This document shows positions 15,544-23,418 of a DNA stretch of 34,909 nt, one piece after another. The notes beneath the pieces are model-generated. The model was not told the DNA's origin, did not search any database, and saw only the letters and a list, made by a program, of their open reading frames with translations. The stretch's first letter is position 1, and every line of letters starts with the position of its first letter. The translations under genes were made by a program, and so were the position numbers. The DNA lies in the NCBI GenBank assembly GCA_944389145.1, contig CALXLH010000007.1, positions 1 to 34,909 of the forward strand. The letters run 5' to 3'. The stretch comes from an uncultured Spirochaetaceae bacterium. Its GTDB lineage: Bacteria; Spirochaetota; Spirochaetia; Sphaerochaetales; Sphaerochaetaceae.

Positions 15544-16770
15544 TTACAAATCAATGCGGTTTCTGGAGCTTCTAATCAGCGACAACATCAGCGGAATGAC
15601 ATCCTGAAGGACCAGGAAGGCTCCACCATGAGCTGCGGAAAAGCTTGCGATAGAAGCCTTCGAGGCACGGAAGCGCCCGAATGGAAGCACGCTCTTCGAG
15701 TAATAGTCATCCAATGAGGCGTTTACGAACACCACAAGCGAGTCAGATGTCCCCACCGGTCCGCCGATGACGACCTTGCGTGGATCCACGACATCAGCGA
15801 CCATGCAGATGACCTTGGCCAACGCAGTCGCGACCCGCCTTACCGCCGCGGCAGCCACGGCATCGCCGCTATCAGCGGCCTGGATTATCATCGAGGTGGT
15901 AAGCTCACCCTCGTGGCCCCTGAGAACGGATGCCTCATCACCCGCAGAGAGCAGTTCGATCACATAGTCATGGAGCGCGAATGAATTTGCCTCAGTTATC
16001 AGGCAGCCATATCTTCCGCATGAGCATTGCCGTCCATTGGGATTGACCTGCAGATGGCTTATACGTCCAGCGCTGAAATGCGCCCCCTGCATAAGCTTGC
16101 CATCGGAGAATATCGCGGAGCGGATACCTGAGCCGACACCGATGTATATCATGTCGCGGATCTTCTCAGGGTTTGCATAGCGGAACTCCGAGACACCTTC
16201 AAGCGTATGCCTATTCATGACATAGGCCTTCATTCCAGTCTCCTTCCTTACCCTCTCGGATATATTGAAGCTATCAAGCCAGCTCTGGTCGAAGGCGAAG
16301 AGAAGATCGCCTTTCGTGGTATCAACGATGCCGGGCACGCCGATGCCTATTCCAGGGATCAGCACATCGCCATATTCGGCCTGTATGCGCTTGATGCCAT
16401 CGATAAGCGCATCCTCCATGAGCGAGGGTGACGAGACATCGGCAAGATGCTCGAATGACCTGACTATATTCCCTGAAAGGTCGCAGATGACGAACTGCCA
16501 CTTACCGACATCAAGCGCGGCACCCACGACGCGCCAGTATGAGTCATCAATGAGCAAAGGTAGTCCAGGACGGCCTCTTCCGGTATCTATCGGATTCGTC
16601 CCTTCTGAGACAAGACGGGCAGAGATGAGGCTTGAGACTATGAGTGATACGGCGGTGCGGGATAAGGAAAGGTTCTTAGCGACCCCCGCCCTGGATAGCC
16701 CGCCGGGAAGATCGGCAATGCATTGATACACATTCCTAAGGTTCTCGAACTCCATATCCTCGTATCGCAT
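15544..16770 (-). CDS. ROK-family transcriptional repressor (NagC/XylR type)
   Basis: A 408-residue protein with an N-terminal winged helix-turn-helix (about residues 8-62, including SRAGVAKNLSLSRTAVSLIV and TNPIDTGRGRPGLPLLID) fused to a ROK sugar-kinase-like domain. GIGIGVPGIVDTTKGDLLFA and the zinc-binding GRQCSCGRYGCLITEANS (near residue 260) are the ROK hallmarks. The first ATP-site motif reads AALDVGKWQFVICDLSG, so kinase activity is doubtful and an effector-sensing role is likely. GAGG six bases before the ATG at 16770 supports that start; a TTG at 16773 is in frame. A TATAAT (minus strand, 16798-16793) may be its -10 box. It precedes the dehydrogenase-tct operon on the same strand and probably represses it. 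Confidence 0.92.
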   Translation of the reverse strand: MRYEDMEFENLRNVYQCIADLPGGLSRAGVAKNLSLSRTAVSLIVSSLISARLVSEGTNPIDTGRGRPGLPLLIDDSYWRVVGAALDVGKWQFVICDLSGNIVRSFEHLADVSSPSLMEDALIDGIKRIQAEYGDVLIPGIGIGVPGIVDTTKGDLLFAFDQSWLDSFNISERVRKETGMKAYVMNRHTLEGVSEFRYANPEKIRDMIYIGVGSGIRSAIFSDGKLMQGAHFSAGRISHLQVNPNGRQCSCGRYGCLITEANSFALHDYVIELLSAGDEASVLRGHEGELTTSMIIQAADSGDAVAAAAVRRVATALAKVICMVADVVDPRKVVIGGPVGTSDSLVVFVNASLDDYYSKSVLPFGRFRASKASIASFSAAHGGAFLVLQDVIPLMLSLIRSSRNRIDL

Positions 16771-16974
16771 CAATTACCTCACATAGTAAGGGATTATAAC
16801 AGAAAGGACCGAGATACAGGAAGGTCGTATCAATGCCTCGGCAGCTGTATTATTACCATATGGTCCAAGGTAGCTAACCTTTCGGCATTGCGTGAATCCA
16901 TCTGATTGAGGCTTGAGATATTACATATAGAATATATTTCCTATATTAGAATGATAATATCAATTAATATATGT

Positions 16975-16991
16975 CTCCCTGTCGGAGGGAG
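16975..16991 (-). terminator. Weak terminator-like hairpin after the metal ATPase gene
   Basis: CTCCCT (16975-16980) and AGGGAG (16986-16991) form a 6-base stem nine bases beyond the ATPase stop, followed on the minus strand by AT-rich sequence (ACATATATTAATTG) but no clean T-run. The remainder of the gap up to about 16790 is AT-rich with no further feature that I can support. Confidence 0.45.
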
Positions 16992-16999
16992 GCATTCTA

Positions 17000-18883
17000 T
17001 CAGAGGTTCTTCACGAATAGCGTCCGGATCGCGTTAAGCACTGCTATGACCATGACGCCTACATCAGCGAAGATCGCCAGCCACATATTGGCTATTCCCA
17101 GCGCTCCAAGGAGAAGGCAGATAGCCTTTACCCCTATCGCGAATACGATATTCTCATATACGATCCTCAGGCACTTGCGGGATATCCTTATCGCCTTCGC
17201 TATCTTCAGTGGGTCATCATCCATCAAGACGACATCGGCAGCCTCTATCGCGGCATCGGACCCAAGCGCTCCCATCGCGATCCCTATATCGGCACGACTC
17301 AGCACGGGAGCGTCATTGATACCATCGCCAACGAAGGCAAGAGCGGCCTTAGCCGGCTTTGACTGCAGGAGTTCCTCGACCTTATCGACCTTATCAGAGG
17401 GCAGCAGCTCGCTGTAGACGACATCTATGCCAAGAGACTCAGCGACATCATCGGCCACCCTCTTCGCATCTCCGGTCAGCATCGCGATCTTCTGTATACC
17501 GGCCTTCCGCAGCTCCTTCATCGCTTCAGCGGAATGGGGCTTCAGGACATCGCTTATGACGATATGGCCTACGTAGCTGCCATCGACTGCGACATGGATT
17601 ATGGTTCCGACGCTATGGCATGGTATGGGCTCGACGCCTATCGAACGCATCAGCTTGTCATTTCCGCAGGCGACAGTACGGCCATCGACCTTGGCAATGA
17701 CTCCTCCTCCGCTTATCTCATGGACCTCGCTCACCCTGCTTCTGTCGAGAGCCTTTCCGTATTCCCTCTGGAGGCTTCTCGCTATCGGATGGGATGATGA
17801 GCTTTCCGCAAGAGCGGCATACTCGATGATCCTCTCGTTCTCGATCGCACTATGGTGTATGCCATTCACCTCGAATGTTCCCTTAGTAAGCGTTCCGGTC
17901 TTATCGAAGACAACGACCTTTGTCTTCGAGAGCGTCTCAAGATAGTTCGACCCCTTCACAAGCACGCCGGCATTGCTCGCCCCTCCGATTCCGGCGAAGA
18001 ACGATAGCGGAATCGATATGACAAGCGCGCATGGGCATGATATCACGAGGAAGGTAAGCGCGCGGTAGATCCAGACTTCCCAGCCCGCGGCATTGCCGAG
18101 GACGGTATTCACCACCGGAGGCAGCAGGGCCAGAAGCAGTGCGCCTATGCATACGGCAGGGGTATAGACACGGGCGAACCTGGATATGAAGTCCTCTGAC
18201 CTGGACTTGCGGGAGCTGGCGTTCTCCACGAGATCGAGGATCTTCGAGACGGTGGATTCCCCGAACTCCCTTGTCGTACGTACCTTAAGGACCCCGGTCA
18301 TGTTGATCGATCCGGAGATGATCTCATCTCCTTCCTGTATGCTTCTCGGGAGGCTCTCCCCGGTAAGGGCGCTGGTATTGAGCGAGGAGTCGCCCTCGAT
18401 CACCACGCCATCAAGCGGGACCTTCTCGCCAGGCTGCACGACGATGACGCTACCAACTGCCACATCGTCAGGATCCACGCGCTCCAGCTTCCCGTCGCGC
18501 TCGATGTTCGCATAATCCGGGCGGATATCCATCAGCTCGGTGATGTTCTTCCGGCTCTTGCCTACTGCATAGCTCTGGAACAGCTCCCCGATCTGATAGA
18601 AGAGCATCACGGCGATTGCCTCCGTATAGTCTCCGCTCCTCTCATAGATTGCCAATGCCATGGCGCCTACGGTCGCGGTAGCCATCAGGAAGCACTCATC
18701 GAAGACCTGCCCCCTGATGATCCCGCCCACGGCCTTCCTGAGTATGTCATATCCTATGATGAGATATACCACCAGATAGAGCCCAAATCGCATGATGCCC
18801 TGCACAGGAATGAAGGCCAGCGCCACCATCATCACAGCCGAGATGATTATGCGGATAAGCATCTGCCGTTGCTTCTTATTCAT
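17000..18883 (-). CDS. P1B-type heavy-metal translocating ATPase (Zn/Cd/Pb class)
   Basis: A 627-residue metal-pumping ATPase. Visible motifs are TGES in the actuator domain (174-177), the membrane SCPCAL metal site (CPC at 283-285), the phosphorylated DKTGT (327-331), the SSSHPIA nucleotide loop (HP at 365-366), LTGDA and GDGINDAP. The last helix contains FADVGVMVIAVLNAIRT, whose Asp matches the metal-binding residue of ZntA-type (P1B-2) pumps, so Zn, Cd or Pb export is the best guess. It is short because it has no N-terminal metal-binding domain; the gene upstream encodes that domain separately. ACGGAGG lies six bases before the ATG. The pair forms a two-gene operon. Confidence 0.95.
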   Translation of the reverse strand: MNKKQRQMLIRIIISAVMMVALAFIPVQGIMRFGLYLVVYLIIGYDILRKAVGGIIRGQVFDECFLMATATVGAMALAIYERSGDYTEAIAVMLFYQIGELFQSYAVGKSRKNITELMDIRPDYANIERDGKLERVDPDDVAVGSVIVVQPGEKVPLDGVVIEGDSSLNTSALTGESLPRSIQEGDEIISGSINMTGVLKVRTTREFGESTVSKILDLVENASSRKSRSEDFISRFARVYTPAVCIGALLLALLPPVVNTVLGNAAGWEVWIYRALTFLVISCPCALVISIPLSFFAGIGGASNAGVLVKGSNYLETLSKTKVVVFDKTGTLTKGTFEVNGIHHSAIENERIIEYAALAESSSSHPIARSLQREYGKALDRSRVSEVHEISGGGVIAKVDGRTVACGNDKLMRSIGVEPIPCHSVGTIIHVAVDGSYVGHIVISDVLKPHSAEAMKELRKAGIQKIAMLTGDAKRVADDVAESLGIDVVYSELLPSDKVDKVEELLQSKPAKAALAFVGDGINDAPVLSRADIGIAMGALGSDAAIEAADVVLMDDDPLKIAKAIRISRKCLRIVYENIVFAIGVKAICLLLGALGIANMWLAIFADVGVMVIAVLNAIRTLFVKNL

Positions 18884-18909
18884 ATAAAGCCTCCGTTAGG
18901 ATCCGCATC

Positions 18910-19128
18910 TCAGATGAAAATCTCGCAGTCGCTCTCGACCCTCTTGCAGTTGTGCCTGACGTTCTCCATGACGGAAGACCGATCCGCACCATCCTCGAAC
19001 TCGACGGTCATCCTCTGCATCATGAAGTTAACAGAGCAGCTCTTTACTCCAGCTGTCTTCTGAGCCGCACTTTCCATCTTATTCGCGCAGTTGGCGCAAT
19101 CGACCTCGATACCATATGTCTTCTTCAT
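18910..19128 (-). CDS. Small heavy-metal-associated (HMA/CopZ-like) domain protein
   Basis: A 72-residue single-domain protein with the ferredoxin-like HMA pattern. It begins MKKTYGIEVDCANCANKMES, giving the metal-binding DCxxC motif at about residues 10-14, and ends with DCEIFI, where the extra Asp-Cys may help to bind divalent metal. The start at 19128 has TAGGAG seven bases upstream; an in-frame ATG at 19152 lies before that site and is unlikely. The following gene is a Zn/Cd/Pb ATPase that lacks this domain, so the small protein probably delivers metal to it or senses metal for it. Confidence 0.92.
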   Translation of the reverse strand: MKKTYGIEVDCANCANKMESAAQKTAGVKSCSVNFMMQRMTVEFEDGADRSSVMENVRHNCKRVESDCEIFI

Positions 19129-19141
19129 CGCTTTACTCCTA

Positions 19142-19163
19142 CGATTAAGCATTTATTTAATCG
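19142..19163. promoter_or_regulatory. Inverted repeat upstream of the HMA-ATPase operon
   Basis: CGATTAA (19142-19148) and TTAATCG (19157-19163) form a 7-base inverted repeat with 8-base spacing, immediately upstream of the HMA ribosome-binding site. An adjacent TTGTAATAACAA (19164-19175) is also partly symmetric. This fits an operator for a metal-responsive repressor, but no ArsR or MerR gene is in the window. Confidence 0.45.
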
Positions 19164-19299
19164 TTGTAATAACAATACCACCGCATCGAAGGATATTCAA
19201 TAGGTAAGGCACGATTTTCCACGTATTCAAGCTACGATCCTCCGGATACGAAGATCCTGGCGATCCTGTGACACGGCAGCAGATGCCTGACGGATTTTA

Positions 19300-19341
19300 T
19301 TGACACGATGTCAGTCGTACCATATTATTGACACGGAGTCA
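19300..19341 (+). promoter_or_regulatory. Promoter with two TetR-type operator repeats
   Basis: TTGACA (19300-19305), 17 bases, then TATTAT (19323-19328) gives a near-consensus sigma-70 promoter. TGACACGATGTCA (19301-19313) overlaps the -35 box, and TGACACGGAGTCA (19329-19341) sits over the start of transcription. Each is a short inverted repeat (TGAC...GTCA), 28 bases apart. A further half-site TGACACGG lies at 19269-19276. The arrangement fits autorepression by the TetR protein encoded next. Confidence 0.7.
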
Positions 19342-19350
19342 GAAAAGACA

Positions 19351-19998
19351 ATGGCTAAGGTATCAAAGGAAATCGTACGGCAGAGGCCTGCGGAGATCGT
19401 CGAGGCCTGCAGAAAGCTCTATGAGACGATGTCATTCCATGAGATCACACTGAAGGAGATCAGCAAGGAGACAAGCCTGTCCCGACCCTCTATATATAAC
19501 TATTTCCAGACGAAGGAGGAGATCTTCCTTGCTATCCTTGAAGAGGAGTATGGGCTTTGGGGTGATGATCTGGAGAAGATCCTGAGGGATGGGCAGGCTG
19601 AGGGGGCAGAAGGCTTTGCCGAAGCCATCGCATGTTCGCTCAAGAGCCGCGAGACGCTCCTCAGGATACAGTCCATGAACCTCTATGACATAGAGGAGAA
19701 CAGCCGCATCGAGAAGCTGACGGCCTTCAAGGTACAGTATGGCAGGACGATAGCGCTTATGGATGGCTGTCTATCAATGTACTTCCCGCATCTTTCGGGA
19801 ACGGAACGCAGCGACTTCATCTATGAGTTCTACCCATTCATGTATGGCGTCTATCCATATGCTCATCCGACGGAGAAGCAGCTGGATGCGATGAGGAATG
19901 CAGGAATGGTGCCTCGGAAGCTGACTGTATACGAGATAACGAGGAAATTCATATCTGACCTTCTCGGAAGGACCGCATCAAGGAGTGATGATAGATGA
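19351..19998 (+). CDS. TetR/AcrR-family transcriptional regulator
   Basis: A 215-residue regulator. The N-terminal DNA-binding domain runs from about residue 10 to 60 and contains ITLKEISKETSLSRPSIYNY followed by FQTKEEIFLAIL, the classic TetR helix-turn-helix and helix 4. The remaining helical domain is a ligand pocket without a recognisable subtype. The start at 19351 is chosen because the longer in-frame reading would begin inside the -35 box of the promoter. The next gene's ATG overlaps this stop (ATGA), so it is the head of an operon with a flavodoxin and a YgiN-like monooxygenase. It is divergent from the metal-pump genes and could also affect them. Confidence 0.9.
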   Translation: MAKVSKEIVRQRPAEIVEACRKLYETMSFHEITLKEISKETSLSRPSIYNYFQTKEEIFLAILEEEYGLWGDDLEKILRDGQAEGAEGFAEAIACSLKSRETLLRIQSMNLYDIEENSRIEKLTAFKVQYGRTIALMDGCLSMYFPHLSGTERSDFIYEFYPFMYGVYPYAHPTEKQLDAMRNAGMVPRKLTVYEITRKFISDLLGRTASRSDDR

Positions 19999-20444
19999 AG
20001 AAGCTTATAGCCTATTTTTCCGCAAGCGGCGTCACAGGAAGAGCCGCAAGGAAGCTTGCGGATGCTATCAAGGCTGACATTTACCAGATAAGGCCGGAGA
20101 GGCCCTACTCTGCCGCTGACCTAGACTGGACAGACAGGAAGAGCAGGAGTTCTGCTGAGATGAAGGATGAGTCCGCGCGTCCGGCAATAGCAGGGGACCT
20201 TCCCGATCTCTCGGCATATGACACCCTATACATAGGATTCCCGATCTGGTGGGGTGTCGCCCCGAGGATAATCAGCACATTCATCGAAGGCTGCGGCCTT
20301 GAGGGGAAGAAGATAGTGATATTCGCAACGTCTGGAGGCAGTTCGCTCCCGCCTGCCGTGAAGGATCTCAAGATGATGTACCCATCATTGGACATCACCG
20401 GGGGAAAGCTCCTCAACGGCCGTATCGATGGGGATATCGTATGA
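19995..20444 (+). CDS. Flavodoxin-like protein
   Basis: A 149-residue FMN-binding protein. The N-terminal strand-loop MKKLIAYFSASGVTGRAARK holds the phosphate-binding segment, DTLYIGFPIWWGVAPRIIST is the FMN-ring loop, and KIVIFATSGGSSLPPAVKDL is the third FMN loop. This is the flavodoxin_4 pattern common in anaerobes, where such proteins act as NADPH-dependent reductases or electron carriers with stress roles. It overlaps the TetR stop by four bases and is followed by a small monooxygenase-like gene. The operon may detoxify quinones or reactive electrophiles; that is an inference from family tendencies. Confidence 0.9.
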   Translation: MKKLIAYFSASGVTGRAARKLADAIKADIYQIRPERPYSAADLDWTDRKSRSSAEMKDESARPAIAGDLPDLSAYDTLYIGFPIWWGVAPRIISTFIEGCGLEGKKIVIFATSGGSSLPPAVKDLKMMYPSLDITGGKLLNGRIDGDIV

Positions 20445-20470
20445 GGCCGATGGCAGCGAGGATCTGATAA

Positions 20471-20803
20471 ATGAGCATAGTAATGCATCTTTATTATACA
20501 GGCAGGAATGGCAGCGCCAGACGCTTTGCAGAGGAAATGGAAAGAAGCGGCACGGCCGATCTCATACGGAAAGAGCACGGGAACGAAGGATACGGATACT
20601 TCCTTTCCCTTGATGATCCAGAGACAGTGCTGCTCATCGACGCCTGGAAAGATCAGGAAGCGCTGGATGCGCATCATAGCTCTCCTATGATGGCAACCAT
20701 CTCGAAACTAAGGGAGAAGCATGATCTTCATATGCGCGCAGAGAGATGCATATCTGATGATTCCGGTATTCCATCATCTGATACTGCATTCATAAGAAGA
20801 TAA
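20471..20803 (+). CDS. YgiN-like antibiotic-biosynthesis-monooxygenase (ABM) domain protein
   Basis: A 110-residue protein with the dimeric ferredoxin-like ABM pattern: an opening beta strand (SIVMHLYYTGRNGSARRFAE), the central FLSLDDPETVLLIDAWKDQE strand-turn, and the A-L-x-A-H-H-S-S-P motif (ALDAHHSSPMMATISKLRE) typical of YgiN-type quinol monooxygenases. Such proteins oxidise quinols or sense aromatic compounds. It begins 26 bases after the flavodoxin stop with a GAGG ribosome-binding site nine bases before the ATG, and it closes the TetR operon. The 150 bases that follow contain no further feature I can support. Confidence 0.85.
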   Translation: MSIVMHLYYTGRNGSARRFAEEMERSGTADLIRKEHGNEGYGYFLSLDDPETVLLIDAWKDQEALDAHHSSPMMATISKLREKHDLHMRAERCISDDSGIPSSDTAFIRR

Positions 20804-20973
20804 TAACTGCGATCAGGGCGGCAGGAGATCAATAAGGATACATGCATCTTACCAGGCCTTGATCGAGTCTCTGATACGGCATCGGTGGCAAATGGCACCA
20901 TGGACGGGACAATAGGATTGGAGAATATTGATCAGCAACACACAGGACCGCTGTCCGATAAATGGAGGAACAT

Positions 20974-21864
20974 ATGAGATCAAAAGTCTATTTCACGCGT
21001 GGCCTCACACCGGAAAAGGTCGTAGAGGCCTATGATAAGCTGGGAATCACGCTACCGGGAAAAGTAGCGGTGAAGATCCATTCAGGAGAGAAAGGGAACC
21101 AGAACTATCTGCATCCGGAATTCTGGAAGCCGATGGTCGACAAGGTCCACGGAACGATCGTCGAGTGCAATACGGCATATGGCGATGCCGCTGGCGGAGT
21201 CCGTGATAACACGGAATCCCACTGGAAGCTCCTCGAGGAGCATGGATGGACCAGATACTTCGATGTGGATCTCATGGATGCGGAAGGCCCGGACGTGATC
21301 TGGCCAATCACTAACGGAAAGGTCCTTAAGGAGAACCATCTTGGCAAGAATATCATGAACTATGACTCAATGCTTGTCCTGGCTCATTTCAAGGGACATC
21401 CCATGGGTGGCTACGGTGGTGCGCTCAAGCAGCTCTCGATAGGCTGCGCAAGCCGTGCCGGCAAGGCCCTGATCCATTCAGCAGGAAAGACAGATGATCG
21501 CTATAGGACATGGCAGGAGCATGCAAGCAAGGAGGAATTCCCTGAGGCAATGGCTGATGCCGCGATGAGTGTCGTTGAACATTTCAAGGACCGCATAGCC
21601 TTCATCAATGTGATGAAGAATCTCTCGGTTGACTGTGACTGCTGCATGGTCGCAGAAGATCCCTGCATGAAGGATATAGGGATACTCGCATCCCTGGATC
21701 CCGTCGCGATCGATCAGGCCTGCATCGATCTCGTGATGAGCTCAGATGATCCAGGACGTGAGCATTTCATGGAGAGGGTCAACAGCAGGAACGGCATCCA
21801 TACCATCGAATCCGCCGCAGAGCTCGGCTATGGCTCCAGGAAATACGAGCTCATAGAATTCTAG
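20974..21864 (+). CDS. DUF362-domain protein
   Basis: A 296-residue protein of the DUF362 family, whose biochemical role is not firmly known. Recognisable segments are VAVKIHSGEKGNQNYLHPEF near the N-terminus, ECNTAYGDAAGGVRDNTESH, LVLAHFKGHPMGGYGGALKQ and IGCASRAGK. The C-terminal end has VDCDCCMVAEDPCMKDIGIL followed by ASLDPVAIDQACIDLV. Cysteines in that last block may hold a metal or cluster, but the four-cysteine ferredoxin motif present in many relatives is absent. The ATG at 20974 has GGAGG five bases upstream; an ATG at 20962 lies before that site and is not preferred. A strong hairpin follows the stop. Confidence 0.9.
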   Translation: MRSKVYFTRGLTPEKVVEAYDKLGITLPGKVAVKIHSGEKGNQNYLHPEFWKPMVDKVHGTIVECNTAYGDAAGGVRDNTESHWKLLEEHGWTRYFDVDLMDAEGPDVIWPITNGKVLKENHLGKNIMNYDSMLVLAHFKGHPMGGYGGALKQLSIGCASRAGKALIHSAGKTDDRYRTWQEHASKEEFPEAMADAAMSVVEHFKDRIAFINVMKNLSVDCDCCMVAEDPCMKDIGILASLDPVAIDQACIDLVMSSDDPGREHFMERVNSRNGIHTIESAAELGYGSRKYELIEF

Positions 21865-21871
21865 CAAGCTG

Positions 21872-21898
21872 GGGATGATGCCTAGCAGGCATCATCCC
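21872..21898 (+). terminator. Hairpin terminator after the DUF362 gene
   Basis: GGGATGATGCC (21872-21882) and GGCATCATCCC (21888-21898) form a perfect 11-base stem with a 5-base loop, eight bases after the stop. The 3' side is only moderately T-rich. Its strength argues against translation starting within it for the next gene. Confidence 0.75.
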
Positions 21899-21964
21899 TG
21901 CCCTTCCTGGGTATATCCAGAAATCATGATTCGCTATATACTCCTGTCTCTGGGATATCTGGAC

Positions 21965-22393
21965 ATGAAACGACCTCATGACTTCATCATCTACTGCATA
22001 TTCGGGGCCATGGCCACAGCGGTGAACATGCTTAGCTATGAGGTCCTCTACAGGATGATCGGACTCACGAATGTCGTTTCAGTCGCACTGTCGTGGTTCC
22101 TCGCTGTCACGTTCGCGTTCTTTACGAACAAGTACATCGTCTTCAGCGTGAAAGGCGCAAGGAACAGGCATTCATTCCTGGCAGAACTTGGATACTTCTA
22201 TGCATGCCGTGCGCTAAGCGGCGTGCTGGATATAGCGATAATGTTCGTAGCCGTCGACATCATGGCATGGAATCACACGCTCTGGAAGTTCATCGCGAAC
22301 CTCGCCGTTGGCATATGCAACTATCTTGCAGGACGATTCTTCATATTCGCGAAGAAGAAAGCTCAATCCATGGATAACGACGCAAGTACTTGA
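21965..22393 (+). CDS. GtrA-like membrane protein
   Basis: A 142-residue membrane protein with four likely helices, the size of GtrA/DPMS_TMD proteins that help to move lipid-linked sugars across the membrane. The first helix FIIYCIFGAMATAVNMLSYE carries the family's G-x-x-x-T-x-x-N pattern. SWFLAVTFAFFTNKYIVFS matches the conserved FxxNKxxVF motif, and WKFIANLAVGICNYLAGRFF IFAKK-type ending matches the usual NYxxxRxxVF close. The start at 21965 is chosen because it leaves the usual short tail before the first helix; the longer reading would begin inside a hairpin. Its 3' end overlaps the convergent kinase gene by 31 bases. Confidence 0.87.
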   Translation: MKRPHDFIIYCIFGAMATAVNMLSYEVLYRMIGLTNVVSVALSWFLAVTFAFFTNKYIVFSVKGARNRHSFLAELGYFYACRALSGVLDIAIMFVAVDIMAWNHTLWKFIANLAVGICNYLAGRFFIFAKKKAQSMDNDAST

Positions 22394-23406
22394 TCAATAC
22401 AAGGAATAAGGCTTGTCGCATCCCTTGAGCCAAGACTTATACCAGCTAAGGCCGTTGATACTGAAACAGCCTGTTCTGGAGACAATGGTTCGTCAAGCAA
22501 GAAGGAAGCTAGGAATCCTGCTACCGCGATATCACCAGCGCCAGTAGTAGATATTATATGCTCAACCTTTGGCGCTTCCATCCATATTTCCCTATCAGCC
22601 CACAGGGTAGCCTGATATTCCGTATGGAACAAAGCCGGTATGCGCTCCAACCTATCAAGGCCCGCAGTCCGAAGGAACATACCTCCACTTCCGTTCTTTA
22701 TAAGGACAATCGCTGCCCCACACTCTATGAAATAACGAGCAATATTGAAGATATCATCATGAGATGAACATGGATATAGAGGAACTATGTCGCTAACGCT
22801 AGGCATGAAGATATCACAATGGCCGAGTACCTTCTCAAGCATCGTACGGTGGTATGAGAAATCGACATCTCCACGTTTTATGGAACTTGTATCAGCACTT
22901 ATCGCAATACCCTTGTCATGAACATGGCGCAATAGCTCGAGAAGAGAAGCACCTCCATCAGTCCATAATCCGCCCAGATTAAACAGATATCCAAGGTGAA
23001 GTATTGAGGACTCCAAGGAAAGCGATGCGAGTATCTCATCAGCTTCAATCTGGTTCGAAGCCCCCTTCTTATGCAATATTATCCGATTACCGTCATCTGG
23101 CAGCAGTATGATCGAACATGATGTGGCAGCATCATTGGATATGATTATCGAAGCCTGGCAGCCGAATCCCGAGATAACGTCCTGCACCATATGTCCGAAC
23201 GCATCATTTCCAACCTTTCCGACAAGCTTTACAGGAAAACCAAGCCTATGAAGGGCACCCCCCGTATTGCCGACACATCCACCTATGCTTGCCTCTATCT
23301 GATCAAGATATGCCTGAGATCCACCGATAAGGCTAAGCTGGCTTCCTGCAGAAATGATCGGTGTCATATCAAAAACCAGCGAGCCTGCGACGGTTATTCC
23401 CTTCAT
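22363..23406 (-). CDS. PfkB-family carbohydrate kinase
   Basis: A 347-residue ribokinase-fold kinase. The N-terminal substrate region has GGCVGNTGGALHRLGFPVKL at 42-61 and VGKVGNDAFGHM at 62-73. The C-terminal signature STTGAGDIAVAGFLASFLL has the GAGD anion hole and catalytic Asp292. PfkB kinases phosphorylate sugars, sugar phosphates or nucleosides. The neighbouring FGGY kinase and class II aldolase suggest it makes a ketose bisphosphate (like tagatose-6-phosphate 1-kinase) or a 5-dehydro-2-deoxygluconate-type phosphate (like IolC). It starts 12 bases after the FGGY stop with GGAGGAGG in between, and is the last gene of the operon. Confidence 0.93.
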   Translation of the reverse strand: MKGITVAGSLVFDMTPIISAGSQLSLIGGSQAYLDQIEASIGGCVGNTGGALHRLGFPVKLVGKVGNDAFGHMVQDVISGFGCQASIIISNDAATSCSIILLPDDGNRIILHKKGASNQIEADEILASLSLESSILHLGYLFNLGGLWTDGGASLLELLRHVHDKGIAISADTSSIKRGDVDFSYHRTMLEKVLGHCDIFMPSVSDIVPLYPCSSHDDIFNIARYFIECGAAIVLIKNGSGGMFLRTAGLDRLERIPALFHTEYQATLWADREIWMEAPKVEHIISTTGAGDIAVAGFLASFLLDEPLSPEQAVSVSTALAGISLGSRDATSLIPCIDQVLASLSMD

Positions 23407-23418
23407 AGACCTCCTCCG

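Noticed and set aside
19300-19350. Longer N-terminus for the TetR protein starting at TTG 19300
   Set aside because: That start would lie in the -35 box of a near-consensus promoter and the added residues do not fit TetR N-termini; ATG 19351 is preferred.
21875-21964. Longer N-terminus for the GtrA-like protein starting at 21875
   Set aside because: The start codon is inside a perfect 11-base hairpin and the extra residues precede the usual GtrA N-terminus.
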